Shown one piece after another: positions 1-8,354 of a stretch of 24,762 nt of DNA (position 1 is the first letter of the stretch; each line of letters begins with the position of its first letter). Below the pieces are notes generated by a model. That model saw only the letters and a program-made list of their open reading frames with translations. It was not told the origin of the DNA and made no database searches. The position numbers and the translations under genes were made by a program. Source of the DNA: Gracilariopsis chorda (lineage: Eukaryota > Rhodophyta > Florideophyceae > Gracilariales > Gracilariaceae); the NCBI GenBank assembly GCA_003194525.1, contig NBIV01000773.1:1-24762 (forward strand), written 5' to 3'.

Positions 1-360
1 CATTTCTCCGTCATTTACATATCTTCTTTGAAAATGTAAATAGGCGGAGAGGAGAATGGGCAAAGAAATGTTATACTATTTTCGTCAAAGGAACATGGGA
101 TTACATATATGCGCTGTAACACGCAAATATGTCGTGTACTCCATCTCTTGTACTCTTGCCCAGTCAGCGTCTCACCGGTAACGACTTCTCACTCACGGGC
201 TATGTCCTCATCGAATTGATCTGACTGCAAGAGGGTGAAGATCAAAGTTTGCAAATGACATGAAAGTACTTTGGAGGCTGATTGTCATGGCCCGAACGTT
301 GAAGCTCCTCCTCCTCTTGTCCTCCTCTTCGATGGACCCAACGATGTAGTTCCAAAGCAC

Positions 361-367
361 TATAAAA
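361..367 (+). promoter_or_regulatory. TATA box of gene A, unit 1
   Basis: TATAAAA lies 120 bases before the ATG at 481, preceded by a CT-rich tract. The leader between the box and the ATG is pyrimidine-rich and free of ATG. Genes A and B in both units keep this spacing at 120-121 bases. Confidence 0.75.
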
Positions 368-480
368 GACCCCTTCTTCGACCACTCTTTCCGTGTTCAC
401 CCTCTCCACCATCCTCATCTGCAACACTAACCAACGCACCCTCGCTTCTAACACGGTTCAAACCCTCAGTACCTTTCACT

Positions 481-1254
481 ATGAACGCATTCACTGCTAT
501 TGTTGCTATGTTCTTTGCCAGCTTGGCTGCGTCCTCTGCACTGGCCCACCCGGTCCATGGCGCCAAGCTCCCAATTTTGAAGATCGAGGAGTCTACGATC
601 GCCGTGCCACTCGTCCGCCAGCAAACAGAGGAGGCTGTCTTCGCCGTTAACAGTTCCCAAAGCGGATTCGCCCGCACTTCTGAAACTGGAATCACTGTGC
701 AGCGTGGCACCAGCGGAACACTCACCTTCTCTTTCAATGTGTTCGCTGTCGAGTCTGAGACGCTTGCTAATCTCGACCAAGAATTTGAGTCCTCTCTGAC
801 TGTCTCAGAGCGCGAGGAATATGAGAGCTTCCGATCCGAGTACAACCGGGGCTTGAACATCCCGTTCCTGAGGTGGATCGGAGTCAACCTTGGAAACTCG
901 CAGGTCACTCGCGAAGAAATGGAGCGCAGCTTCGAACTTCGTGAAAACTACAACACCCAGTCCAGCATTGCCCAGCAGATTGTGCAGAACGTGCAACAGC
1001 AGAATATTCAGGTATCCGGATCGCTCACAGCGTTCGGAACTAGTTTCATCCCGACAACTGTGTTTGCTTTCGTTCGCATTGCTCGCGTCACGCTTCAAGA
1101 CGGCAGCACGATGACTGTTGTGTCGCAGAGCGTAGCGATCTGGTTGCTGCTGATGCCGGTGGAAACACTGTCCCGTCTTCCGGCGGTACCATCAACACTA
1201 TCCCGCTCTAAGCGACCGGCTACCTGTAACTCTCAACTTTCGTGTACTCATTGA
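481..1254 (+). pseudogene. Secreted-protein gene A, unit 1: frameshifted near its 3' end
   Basis: This is the copy of the intact gene at 10413-11144. The two DNA sequences agree from the ATG at 481 to about codon 217. There one G is missing near 1132, so the last 25 or so residues are replaced by an unrelated tail of about 40 residues ending at 1254. The signal peptide (residues 1-22, probable cleavage after ALA before HP) and the conserved mature region are kept, so a secreted product with a wrong C-terminus is still possible. The frame is open upstream to 271, but the ATG at 481 is preferred because it follows the TATA box by 120 bases and opens the signal peptide. The loss could be a real mutation or a sequencing error, since the surrounding unit has several one-base indels. 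The family is not recognised. Confidence 0.8.
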
Positions 1255-1364
1255 AAGCTTGACAACGTCTTATGCCACAGCAATATGTGTGCATGAAAGA
1301 TTAGCGTGGTTTGGACTGTTTGTGGAAGTGGTTGTAGTATACGTCTGTTTTGCAAGTCCAAAGC

Positions 1365-1370
1365 AATAAA
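1365..1370 (+). terminator. Polyadenylation signal of gene A, unit 1
   Basis: AATAAA lies about 110 bases past the frameshifted stop and about 155 bases past the position of the normal stop. It is followed by a GT- and T-containing stretch. Its sequence is conserved in unit 2 at 11298-11303. Confidence 0.6.
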
Positions 1371-2245
1371 GAGTTGCTCCGTTTTCTAAACTTGATGAAT
1401 GCGTCCTTAGAAATATCGTACTCGTAAGATACTAAATGAAAGCTACCCGTTCACATATCTTTGTTCTGGATTTATTTGAATGATTATTGCGTATGTTGGT
1501 GGTCCGCCCATGAACAAACAACAACAACATACTACTATCTGGCATACCCATCGGGGTAGTGTTGGTGCATGCTTCATTGTGGGGTAGAGCATGGTTGCGT
1601 GGCTACCACTAAAACGGAGTGTTTCCTTCTGTGTGTATCCGTATCCGCCAGTCGCGTTGTCTTAGCCACAGGAATGGGGCTGGAGAGTGTGTTCTGAACA
1701 GCTCAGAAAGAAGGCTGTCCAGTTCAAAACTTTTGAGCAATTCCGGGTGCATGTTGAATAAAAGATTTGCCAAAAGTATTTATCTCGGGGTAAACGGTAA
1801 CGTCACCGCTTCGTAACCACTTCAACAAAGAACAGATATCGCATCATCCGCCTACACTGGCCGTGAAGAGCCATGAACGACAACTCGAAGAAGCACAACC
1901 ACGAAATTCACCAGCACACGCATCAAAAAGCGCCGTGACACGCGTCATCCTCTCCAGCAGTGCGAAAAGTTTCGCGCGACGGACACCAGCCAGCGTCCGC
2001 ACTGTAGCGCTCTCTGACCAGCAACTGCGGCATCGATGCTACATACATGCATTATGAACGACCATTGGAACGGGGCTGGACTGACCGACCGTTCCACTGG
2101 AGGACACGACGTAAGAGTAGCCGGCCAGGGGTGGCATTGCTGCCCCTTGCGGCGGCAGGGAGGTGAAGTGCTCAAGCACCTGCAATCGAGTCTTACCTTT
2201 AGAAGAATATCCACGCGCTCTCTCTGTTGTAGACTGGCAGTGCCG
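1371..2245. other. Gene-free interval after gene A, unit 1
   Basis: No convincing gene is seen. The interval holds a short CAA-rich tract near 1518-1530, the 24-base segment shared with the SERF-like upstream region (1926-1949), and a small perfect inverted repeat at about 1962-1975 (GCGAAA, two bases, TTTCGC). Short open frames here use non-ATG starts or carry no recognisable motif. The unit 2 equivalent is 11304-12180. It differs by one substitution near 1875 and a three-base indel just before it. Confidence 0.6.
1926..1949 (+). promoter_or_regulatory. 24-base segment shared with the SERF-like upstream region
   Basis: The segment opens AAAAGCGCCGTG and closes CATC. It matches 6478-6501 at 22 of 24 positions, and looser similarity continues upstream in CA-rich sequence. 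It could be a regulatory element or the core of a diverged repeat. Unit 2 copies are at 11862-11885 and 16417-16440. Confidence 0.4.
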
Positions 2246-2585
2246 AAGATAATGAGAATTACTCTGACGTGCTTTGATCCCTTTCACCAGTCTCGCATGT
2301 CGGAGCTCCCACAGTTTCTGTATGACATCGAAAGCTCTGCCTTTCCATAGAGAACCCTTTGCAGTTTTCAGACAGCACGTGCGGAGCTGACGAATCGTTT
2401 GTGCGGTTTCAGTAATTTGTGCGGCTTCAGTGATGTGATGATGCTGTTCCAGAAACCCCATCACGTCCAGCGATGAACACTGATGGGGAGGACCGCATAG
2501 ACCCATAATGTCAACGTTTTCAGTTAGTTGAGAATGCCAGATGTGGGTATCACGAAGAGATACATGGGGTGACCTACATAAATAA
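2246..2585. repeat. Repeat X, unit 1, upstream of gene B
   Basis: This stretch is a diverged relative of 9145-9480. Shared runs include AATTACTCTGACGTGC, AGAGAACCCTTTG and GGAGCTGACGAATC. The minus strand has an ATG-started open frame of 233 codons across 2039-2740. However, that frame is broken in unit 2 by two small indels (near 2200 and 2348), and the unit 9145 relative does not keep one frame. I therefore treat it as a non-coding or decayed duplicated segment rather than a gene. It lies about 0.6 to 0.9 kb upstream of secreted gene B. Confidence 0.6.
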
Positions 2586-3071
2586 GACCTTGTTTGTCGA
2601 AGGGCAGCTTTCCTCTTTGTCTTCAAAATATGTCTTTCCGTAGTCAAAGTGAGATATGTGTAATGAGTCTGTCTACAGCAAGCAAGTTCTTGCGCATCAC
2701 TAGCACAAGATTCAATGATGAATTCGAGGCAATTAGTCATACCGTATCTGCGCCCTGTAGTAGCTGTAATGGTGCCATGTTCGTGTTCTTAATTATCCTT
2801 CAATGAACCACGCAAGCAAAAAGGAGAGTGGACGCAGACCAATTGCTGCTTTCACCAAACGAACAGATTATTGCATCTCTTGTTGAGCGCTCACCATGTC
2901 ACTGGTAATAACTTCTCATTCGAGACCCTGGTCCTCACGGAATTGATCGATGTTACATGGTATGAAGATCAAAATTTGCAAATGTTCATGGAAGTACTAT
3001 GAAGGCCGAAACTCATTGCCCATTCGCCTTGAACTCCTCCTCCGTGCACTCGACAACTCTTTCTGATACAA
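2586..3071. promoter_or_regulatory. Upstream region of gene B, unit 1
   Basis: No gene is seen. From about 2870 the sequence is recognisably related to the region upstream of gene A (from about 150). Shared landmarks are a CATCTCTTG run, a CACTGGTAA/CACCGGTAA stretch, GAATTGATC, and GAAGATCAAA followed by TTTGCAAATG. The duplication that created A and B therefore included several hundred bases of promoter. Confidence 0.55.
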
Positions 3072-3078
3072 TATAAAA
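3072..3078 (+). promoter_or_regulatory. TATA box of gene B, unit 1
   Basis: TATAAAA lies 121 bases before the ATG at 3193, almost the same spacing as in gene A although the leaders have diverged. Confidence 0.75.
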
Positions 3079-3192
3079 GTAACCTTCATCGAGAACTCTT
3101 TCTATCTCACTTCCAGCTATAGCCTCATCTGCATTTGCAAGGAACAGCAGTCTCCGCTTCTCACCGAATTCAAACTCTCTGCGCCTTTCACC

Positions 3193-3926
3193 ATGAACGC
3201 CTTCGCCGCTATTCTTGCTATTTGTTTTGCAAGTTTGGTTGCCTCTTCCACATTCGCCCACCCTATCCAATACGCCAAGCTCCCAATTTTGAAGATCGAA
3301 GAGTCTACGATCGCCGTGCCGCTCGTCGCCAGCAAACAGAGGAAGCCGTCTTCGCCGTCAACAGTTCCCAAAGCGGATTCGCCCGCACCACTGAGACTGG
3401 GCTCACTGTACAAATCGGCACCAGCGGAACCTTATCATTCTCTTTCAATGTGTTCGCTGTCGAGTCTGAGACGCTTGCTAATCTTGACCAAGAATTTGAG
3501 TCCTCTCTGACTGTCTCGGAACGCGAAGAATATGAGAGCTTCCGATCCGAGTACAACCGGGGCTTGAACATCCCGTTCCTGAGGTGGATCGGAGTCAACC
3601 TTGGAAACTCGCAGGTCACTCGCGAAGAAATGGAGCGCAGCTTCGAACTTCGTGAAAACTACAACACCCAGTCCAGCATTGCTCAGCAGATTGTGCAGAA
3701 CGTGCAACAGCAGAATATTCAGGTATCCGGATCGCTCACAGCGTTCGGAACTAGTTTCATCCCGACAACTGTGTTTGCTTTCATTCGAATTGCTCGCATC
3801 ACGCTTCAAGACGGCAGCACGATGACTGTTGTGTCGCAAAACGGTAACGATGTTGTAGCAGCTGATGCCGGTGGAAACACTGTCCCGTCTTCCGGCGGTA
3901 CCATCAACACTATCCGCTCTAAGTGA
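3193..3926 (+). pseudogene. Secreted-protein gene B, unit 1: two one-base losses
   Basis: This is the copy of the intact gene at 13128-13859. The ATG at 3193 opens the same 22-residue signal peptide. One C is missing near 3326 (about codon 45), which moves the rest of the gene into another frame, and translation from 3193 would end at 3510. A second C is missing near 3914, so even the shifted frame ends in an altered C-terminus, closing at 3926. The body of the gene between the two losses is otherwise the same as in unit 2. Both losses fall in short C runs, where sequencing error is common, so loss of function is not proven. The family is not recognised. Confidence 0.8.
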
Positions 3927-4770
3927 CCGGCTACCTCAACTTAAGATCGAGTATGCAATTTTTGAGAGCAGGACAAGCTTACCGTCGGGCTTGAAGCTAC
4001 CTTTATTGTAGTAGATGAGGATAGATCTTATTTGGTGCGCCTCTCTAGATTTATACGACAGAACCGATAAAGCTATCTATTACATGGCAAACAACCGTGC
4101 AGACATGGTCCAGTTGGTGAGAAATCTCTTGTACCTAAACTTGCCTTTGCATTTCGGCAGTAAATGAGCACTCATTGAAAGAGGGCTGTTTACTGGTTTC
4201 CTTTGTGCATTTGCAAAATTCCTTAAACTTCATGTTCACAAGGTCGTTGGAAGGTGCCGTCATCAAGAGAAACCGCTTAGCGATGCAGACGTTCAAACAT
4301 TATTCTACACCTGATGCTCTCAATTAGAACGGAAGCGAAAATCCTTTTTGGTAAGAGTTTCGCAACATGTGACGATGGGGGTACTTTTGCAAATCTACAT
4401 TGCACGCAGAGACAACATAGGTCTGCGATTTATAGATTTTATTCCTGAGAATCAAAAAGCATTTAGTTAATTCAGCAGCCAAAGTGTGTAAACAAAGCAT
4501 TCAGGCAACACTAAAGCGATTGGGATGGACATTTTCGCAAGGACTGCGAGAGCACAACGTGTTACAATATCATATGTGCTGCTCTATGGGTGATGCTGCT
4601 GCAATGTTTATCAATAGGTGGCGAAAGCTTCGCTTGTGGTGAGGGCACAAGGTGGACAAGAATATCGTTTAGGGGTAGGGAGTTTATGCCACGCTGGGTG
4701 AATCGCCGATGGGTTCTTGATTGGCGCTCAAAGGGAGTACGCAGATTATGGAGGCATGTGTACAGAGGCG
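3927..4770. other. Gene-free interval after gene B, unit 1
   Basis: No convincing gene is seen. The first 20 or so bases after the stop still resemble the gene A 3' flank (GACCGGCTACCT), and the similarity then fades. No AATAAA was found close behind gene B; a GATAAA is present near 4064. The short frame at about 4590-4808 changes its N-terminus between units because of a T-run indel near 4670, and I do not support it as a gene. The unit 2 equivalent is 13860-14710. Confidence 0.55.
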
Positions 4771-5169
4771 TTAAAATTGATAACCTTCATTTAAGGGCAG
4801 AGCGGTAAGCTGCGGCAGGCGGATGCATTGAGTCGGAGTTAACACAAGCGGCCACGGCTGTCTTGCTTTGCCTACCCACTGTAACAGGTGACACTGTCTC
4901 GAATTTGGAATTGAAGAAGTATAGTTCCAAATGGGTGCAGCAGGTCTAAGTGGTCGAACACACGCGAAAGTATGGGGTACAAAAGGGGCAGGAATGTCGC
5001 TATGAGTTGTAGAAGAGATGATCATCGACCTGTCAGAAGAACAGATTCTAGTAAAGTATTTCCCAGTCGTTGCACCCACAGCGCTCACATTTGCTGGGTC
5101 TCTCGTTCCCTGATTAACATTTTCTCTGAACCATTCTCTCTCATCGCTTGACGCGTACTTCTGCTTCAT
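4771..5169 (-). CDS. Doubtful 132-codon ORF, unit 1
   Basis: An ATG-started minus-strand frame of 132 codons begins at 5169 and stops at 4771. The predicted protein opens MKQKYASSDEREWF, has no signal peptide or membrane segment, and matches no family I know. The frame is identical in unit 2 (14711-15109), but the units are so similar that this is weak support. I saw no AATAAA shortly downstream on the minus strand. It could be a real small gene, an exon, or chance. Confidence 0.22.
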   Translation of the reverse strand: MKQKYASSDEREWFRENVNQGTRDPANVSAVGATTGKYFTRICSSDRSMIISSTTHSDIPAPFVPHTFACVRPLRPAAPIWNYTSSIPNSRQCHLLQWVGKARQPWPLVLTPTQCIRLPQLTALPLNEGYQF

Positions 5170-5687
5170 AAATATTTAGCTGTTGCGTTTTTTACAACCT
5201 CTAACTCTGCGCTTCTTTTTTTGTTCACGTGCTCACGTCAAGTGCTGCTTCATCCACCTGGAACTTTTGACTCACCAAACCGTACTGAGATCTAACCAGA
5301 GGTTTTGAATGTCTATCCCCGGTTATTAAACATGGAAATATTGCGACAGAGTCGCTCCGAATATTGCAGATAAACGACGTTCTTGTATTTGGCCTTCTAC
5401 GTTAGCATTCTTCTGCTTTTTTTTGTCATGCGATATGTCCTTTTGCACACGAGTGTTTTTGCTGTTCATCGAGGTTTGGACAATAATCAAGTTGTTTGAA
5501 ACTGCAGTTTTTCTTTGTTATGAATCCCTTTGCAAAGGGTACTTTTGGGTGTTCTATTCTCTCACTAACATGCAGAAAATACGTATCATTACGTAACCGC
5601 AAGAACTACTAGCACAGTACATGCTGTGTCATCGACCATAACCTATACAGTGGCGTCGCGGTCAAAACCTCTGCGTGGCTAGTAGAC
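5170..5687. other. T-rich gene-free interval, unit 1
   Basis: No gene is supported. The stretch is T-rich on the plus strand, with a run of eight T near 5417 that is seven in unit 2. An open plus frame encoding many hydrophobic residues (about 5385-5596) has no ATG start, and the run-length change disrupts it. The unit 2 equivalent is 15110-15626. Confidence 0.5.
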
Positions 5688-5693
5688 TTTATT
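5688..5693 (-). terminator. Minus-strand polyadenylation signal, unit 1
   Basis: The plus strand reads TTTATT, giving AATAAA on the minus strand about 40 bases past the stop codon at 5733. This is the main argument that the reading frame ending at 5733 belongs to a transcript. The unit 2 copy is at 15627-15632. Confidence 0.4.
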
Positions 5694-5732
5694 CTCAGCA
5701 TCTGTTCTGCAATGGATATAGAAATCCAGAAC

Positions 5733-5921
5733 CTAAAAACCAGGAATGGCTTGTTTGGGATGGGAAACGAAACGAATAACTGTTGCGATAGCTCGGCATA
5801 GATACCGAGCAGGGACTTCTTTCCATGCCACTTTTGGCTTGGGTTTGATGCCCTCTTCGCGGAGCCGACGCCCTCTCTGAGTGAAGTGTCTGTCTACAAA
5901 ACCTAAACGTTTTCGAAGCAA
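5733..5921 (-). CDS. Possible 3' exon of an unrecognised minus-strand gene, unit 1
   Basis: The minus-strand frame ending in TAG at 5733 encodes a basic stretch (RKRLGFVDRHFTQRGRRL, then a KPKPK run) followed by a more hydrophobic end. There is no ATG in frame, and a TAG precedes it near 5930 (minus-strand sense), so a complete gene would need an upstream exon. An ATG near 6110 (minus strand) opens only a short frame, and candidate splice sites could not be joined in phase by eye. AATAAA follows the stop by about 40 bases. The family is not recognised. It may be a real terminal exon or a decayed gene. Confidence 0.3.
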   Translation of the reverse strand: MLRKRLGFVDRHFTQRGRRLREEGIKPKPKVAWKEVPARYLCRAIATVIRFVSHPKQAIPGF

Positions 5922-6221
5922 GACGAACTACTTGTTTGCCCGGTATCACAAGACTGAGATTCTGGATGTGGGATTTGCGGAATGATGCAGACTCTTGCAC
6001 AACTGTCCTGTTTGAGAGAGTTGAACGATGACGATGGGGTGTTGGACGCAGGTCTTGGTGAAGCCGGTGCCTTAACAATTGGAAATGCCGCCAAATCGTA
6101 ACAACTTCATTCAGGAGGAGGCGCCGTCTGTCATCCGCTCAGGTGCCCGCTCGGATGTGGGCTCAAAATACTTAATAGTGCAGACCATTTCGTTCTTAGA
6201 TGCCACCGAAGAGCGGCATCC

Positions 6222-6270
6222 CGGCGTCGAGAGCTCCCGCCTCTCCGTGAGAGGCAGGGCTCTGACGCCG
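6222..6270. repeat. 49-base near-perfect hairpin, unit 1
   Basis: The two arms can pair in blocks: CGGCGTC with GACGCCG, AGAGC with GCTCT, and GCCTCTC with GAGAGGC around a CGT loop, with only a few unpaired bases between blocks. It lies between the minus-strand frame ending at 5733 and the SERF-like gene. The unit 2 copy is at 16161-16209. Confidence 0.7.
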
Positions 6271-6477
6271 AATCAATAGTAAGGACATGGCCAGAAAAGC
6301 TGTTGGTTTATCTAGAGAGAGAGGGGTTCTTTTCAATGTAACCCCTACCGTAGTCTTGGAATTAGAGACACGAGCTCATACAAACACACACACAATCCGC
6401 TCAGAAAGGCCAGCCAAAGAAGTGACCCACGACGACAACAACAACGTACCACAAATGCACCCTACATAACTCATTCG

Positions 6478-6501
6478 AAAAGCGCCGTGGCACGCGCCAT
6501 C
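6478..6501 (+). promoter_or_regulatory. 24-base segment upstream of the SERF-like gene, unit 1
   Basis: This is the partner of 1926-1949 at 22 of 24 positions. It lies about 40 bases upstream of a TATATAT stretch near 6543 and about 390 bases before the ATG at 6887, so it sits where a promoter-proximal element would be expected. CGCGCC at 6493-6498 can also pair with GGCGCG about 16 bases downstream. Confidence 0.4.
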
Positions 6502-6670
6502 GTTTTCCAACGGCGCGCCTCGCTTGCCAACTGTCACCTGCTGTATATATCTTACATCCTGCACAAGACATTGTGTGGAGTCCCGCCATCGTGCTCTACG
6601 AGCAGCAGCAGCATCGAGTGTATTTGTTAGGCATTCCCCCCCAACTGTTGCCCTAAGTGAAAAAGACTGG

Positions 6671-6723
6671 GAGGGGGTGGAGTCCCTATGAGATTCGATC
6701 TCATTCTAAGGGCCAACCCCCTC
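6671..6723. repeat. 53-base hairpin in the SERF-like leader, unit 1
   Basis: The outer arm GAGGGGGT (6671-6678) pairs with ACCCCCTC (6716-6723). The inner arms CCCT with AGGG and ATGAGAT with ATCTCAT close on a TCG loop at 6695-6697. It lies between the TATA-like sequence near 6543 and the ATG at 6887, so it is probably transcribed in the 5' leader. The unit 2 copy is at 16611-16663 and is unchanged, although the C run just upstream (near 6635) differs in length. Confidence 0.65.
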
Positions 6724-6886
6724 TCGCCGCTTCCACCCCAGGCGCGTCCGCCTCAGCAGATGCGCGCGCTGCAACACGGTTGTTCAGCTTTTTCGTGTGG
6801 AACGCCGCCGTCCAACGCTACCTTGTAAACCGCCCCGCCTTTCTCACTCACCTGCAGCCCAACGACAGCAAACGCTGAACTTCGTC

Positions 6887-7126
6887 ATGAGAGGAGGAAA
6901 CGGAGCTAAAGACACCACCAACCGCGAGTGCAATGCCGCAAAGAACAAGAAGGCCAAGGGCTCTCAGATCGATTCCAATCAGTCCGCCATGAACATCATT
7001 TGCAACATTTGTCGCGCCACCTTCATGTGCACTATGAAAGAAGCCTCCCTGTGCCAGCACGCTGAGAGCAAGTATCCCAAGCATCAATTCACCGACTGCT
7101 TCCCTCATCTTGCCAAGTCCAACTAG
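6887..7126 (+). CDS. SERF/ZNF706-like small zinc-finger protein, unit 1
   Basis: This 79-residue protein has the two parts of the At2g23090/ZNF706 family. Residues 1-30 are a 4F5/SERF-like basic segment starting MRGGNGAK with a KNKKAKGSQ stretch; residues 36-75 are a C2H2-like finger. Family proteins are small, conserved from algae and plants to animals and fungi; SERF relatives affect protein aggregation and RNA or nucleic-acid binding, but the role here is not shown. The start is chosen because family members begin with M-x-G-G-N-like sequence; the longer open frame upstream is changed by a C-run indel between units. Cys39 and Cys42 are present, and His58 is present, but the usual second His (HxxxxH) is Tyr63, with a His three residues later at 66. 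Compared with unit 2, this copy has Asp9 and Arg13. No clear AATAAA follows. Confidence 0.85.
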   Translation: MRGGNGAKDTTNRECNAAKNKKAKGSQIDSNQSAMNIICNICRATFMCTMKEASLCQHAESKYPKHQFTDCFPHLAKSN

Positions 7127-7752
7127 CCGCCATATCAGCAAGCGCTATCCTCACACCCCGTATCCCAACGTCACATTACTGCGCATGTACATCTCTGTCC
7201 GCATTGCTTCGCTTGCGCTTGGAAACCTTTCAGTTCGAGTCAAAACCATTTGCCTTCGCTCCCAACCTTCGCCACCTGCCTCTTCTGCCTGGAACACCAA
7301 GGATACCCGTGGAAATGAAAAGCGCTAGGACGATTGAGAGCACCAGGGCGGCAAAAGCATTAGTGAGGCGACCAGCCATGGAGTCGTGAACGTCGCCCAC
7401 ATGGAACGAGGGCAAGTTTTTGCTACCGACCCGACGTCAGCGTGAAGTGGACGTAGACGTCCGCGAACAGTGTGAGGGAAACTTCTCCGTTCTACACCTA
7501 CGTAGTCTTGGTAGTCACACCAATAGGCCCGGTTCTACCAAAGCGAAGAATATACGGAGCAGACAGGAATACAGCCCAAGTTATCGATTGCCCATTTTGA
7601 AGTCTCTTTGAGCTTTTGTCATCGTGTGTAGAAACAGAAGAGACACGATAGCTGCCACCGCGCGCGATCGCGCAGCCATGTCGTCTCACCACCGCCGCCA
7701 CCATTCGCAGTACCGCATCTCTATTGCAACGTATACACGCAAGAAGAAGCAG
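7127..7752. other. Interval between SERF-like gene and 142-codon gene, unit 1
   Basis: No gene is supported. The stretch carries several short frames without motifs. A GC-rich palindromic patch (GCGCGCGATCGCGC) near 7660 is followed by an ATG at 7678 opening a 37-codon basic frame that runs into the 3' end of the convergent minus-strand gene. I would not call this a gene. Unit differences here are substitutions at about 7284, 7477 and 7648. Confidence 0.5.
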
Positions 7753-7758
7753 TTTATT
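7753..7758 (-). terminator. Polyadenylation signal of the 142-codon gene, unit 1
   Basis: AATAAA on the minus strand lies about 30 bases past the stop at 7788. The unit 2 copy is at 17694-17699. Confidence 0.6.
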
Positions 7759-7787
7759 GACATCATAAGGAAAGATGGTAGCATATA

Positions 7788-8216
7788 TTAGTCCTCCCTC
7801 TGCAATTCTTCATCTATTGCTGTGGCCACCGCAAGCATAACACCCCTCACAAGGGGACGCCGACGAATCCGCGCCACGAATACCATTCCTTCGAGAATCC
7901 CTTGTATATATAAAAGGGGAAGGCGCTCCAAACGATATTGAAGGGAAGGCTGCAGCTCACCTACTTTCTGATGGCCATCCGCTAGAGCCAGGAGTAGGCC
8001 ACCAAACTGGGCAACATCGTGAGATGGGTTGATGGCGCTGTCCTCAGGCATCAGACCATACTCTGCCTGAATTGAGAGCGCCTCTTCGGTGGAAGGCCCG
8101 GCCTCGGAAGCTTCGTCATCGATGAAACGATTGCGTTTACAAGGTGGTTCCGGGGACGAATCGTCGGATATCTCTCGAACAAGCCTGGTGACATTCGGAC
8201 GTGGATGTTTAGGCAT
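7788..8216 (-). CDS. Unrecognised 142-residue protein, unit 1
   Basis: An ATG at 8216 (minus strand) opens a 142-codon frame. The N-terminal 45 residues are charged and serine-rich (a SDDSSPEPP stretch followed by KRNR, which could act as a nuclear signal), and the C-terminal half is more hydrophobic with an RIRRR patch. There is no signal peptide. A TATATAG lies about 55 bases upstream and AATAAA about 30 bases downstream, so the gene is framed by its own signals. An in-frame 60-base stretch starting GTGAGC and ending ACAAG, across a TATATAAAAGG-like patch (plus strand 7900-7962), could be an optional intron. The same frame is unchanged in unit 2 (17729-18157). Its promoter faces the LTR about 80 bases away. 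The family is not recognised. Confidence 0.6.
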   Translation of the reverse strand: MPKHPRPNVTRLVREISDDSSPEPPCKRNRFIDDEASEAGPSTEEALSIQAEYGLMPEDSAINPSHDVAQFGGLLLALADGHQKVGELQPSLQYRLERLPLLYIQGILEGMVFVARIRRRPLVRGVMLAVATAIDEELQRED

Positions 8217-8269
8217 AGTGGGGTGGTTGGAACAATGTTGCTGGAATCATCTGGTGTGGGAACAACGTA

Positions 8270-8276
8270 CTATATA
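8270..8276 (-). promoter_or_regulatory. TATA box of the 142-codon gene, unit 1
   Basis: TATATAG on the minus strand lies about 55 bases before the ATG at 8216. It is conserved at 18211-18217. The spacing is shorter than the 120-121 bases seen for the secreted genes. Confidence 0.5.
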
Positions 8277-8354
8277 GACTCAAAAATACCCTAGGAGGTA
8301 CAATGCCTTTCGCCAAACTGGTCCGTCATGGCGAGGAAGTGTCCCATGACCGAT

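Noticed and set aside
271..480. In-frame extension of gene A upstream of 481
   Set aside because: It starts before the TATA box, is not open in the same way in unit 2 because of leader indels, and the ATG at 481 opens a clear signal peptide.
360..908. Long minus-strand frames opposite the secreted genes (also at 3305-3619, 10358-10840 and 13052-13555)
   Set aside because: They are shadows of the plus-strand coding sequence: they follow its codon structure and have no promoter or polyadenylation signal of their own.
1510..1535. CAA-rich tract as a microsatellite
   Set aside because: Only a few repeats, with no length difference between units; not informative.
2039..2740. 233-codon minus-strand open frame between genes A and B
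   Set aside because: It has an ATG, but the unit 2 copy is split by small indels, the relative at 9145-9480 keeps no common frame, and no motif or nearby polyadenylation signal is visible.
6685..6712. T-arm-like GATTCGATC within the leader hairpin, considered as a tRNA gene
   Set aside because: No D-arm, anticodon arm or acceptor pairing fits around it; the palindrome is better explained as part of the 53-base hairpin.
7678..7794. Small basic ORF of 37 codons starting MSSHHRRHH
   Set aside because: It is very short, without homology I recognise, and overlaps the 3' end and polyadenylation signal of the convergent 142-codon gene.
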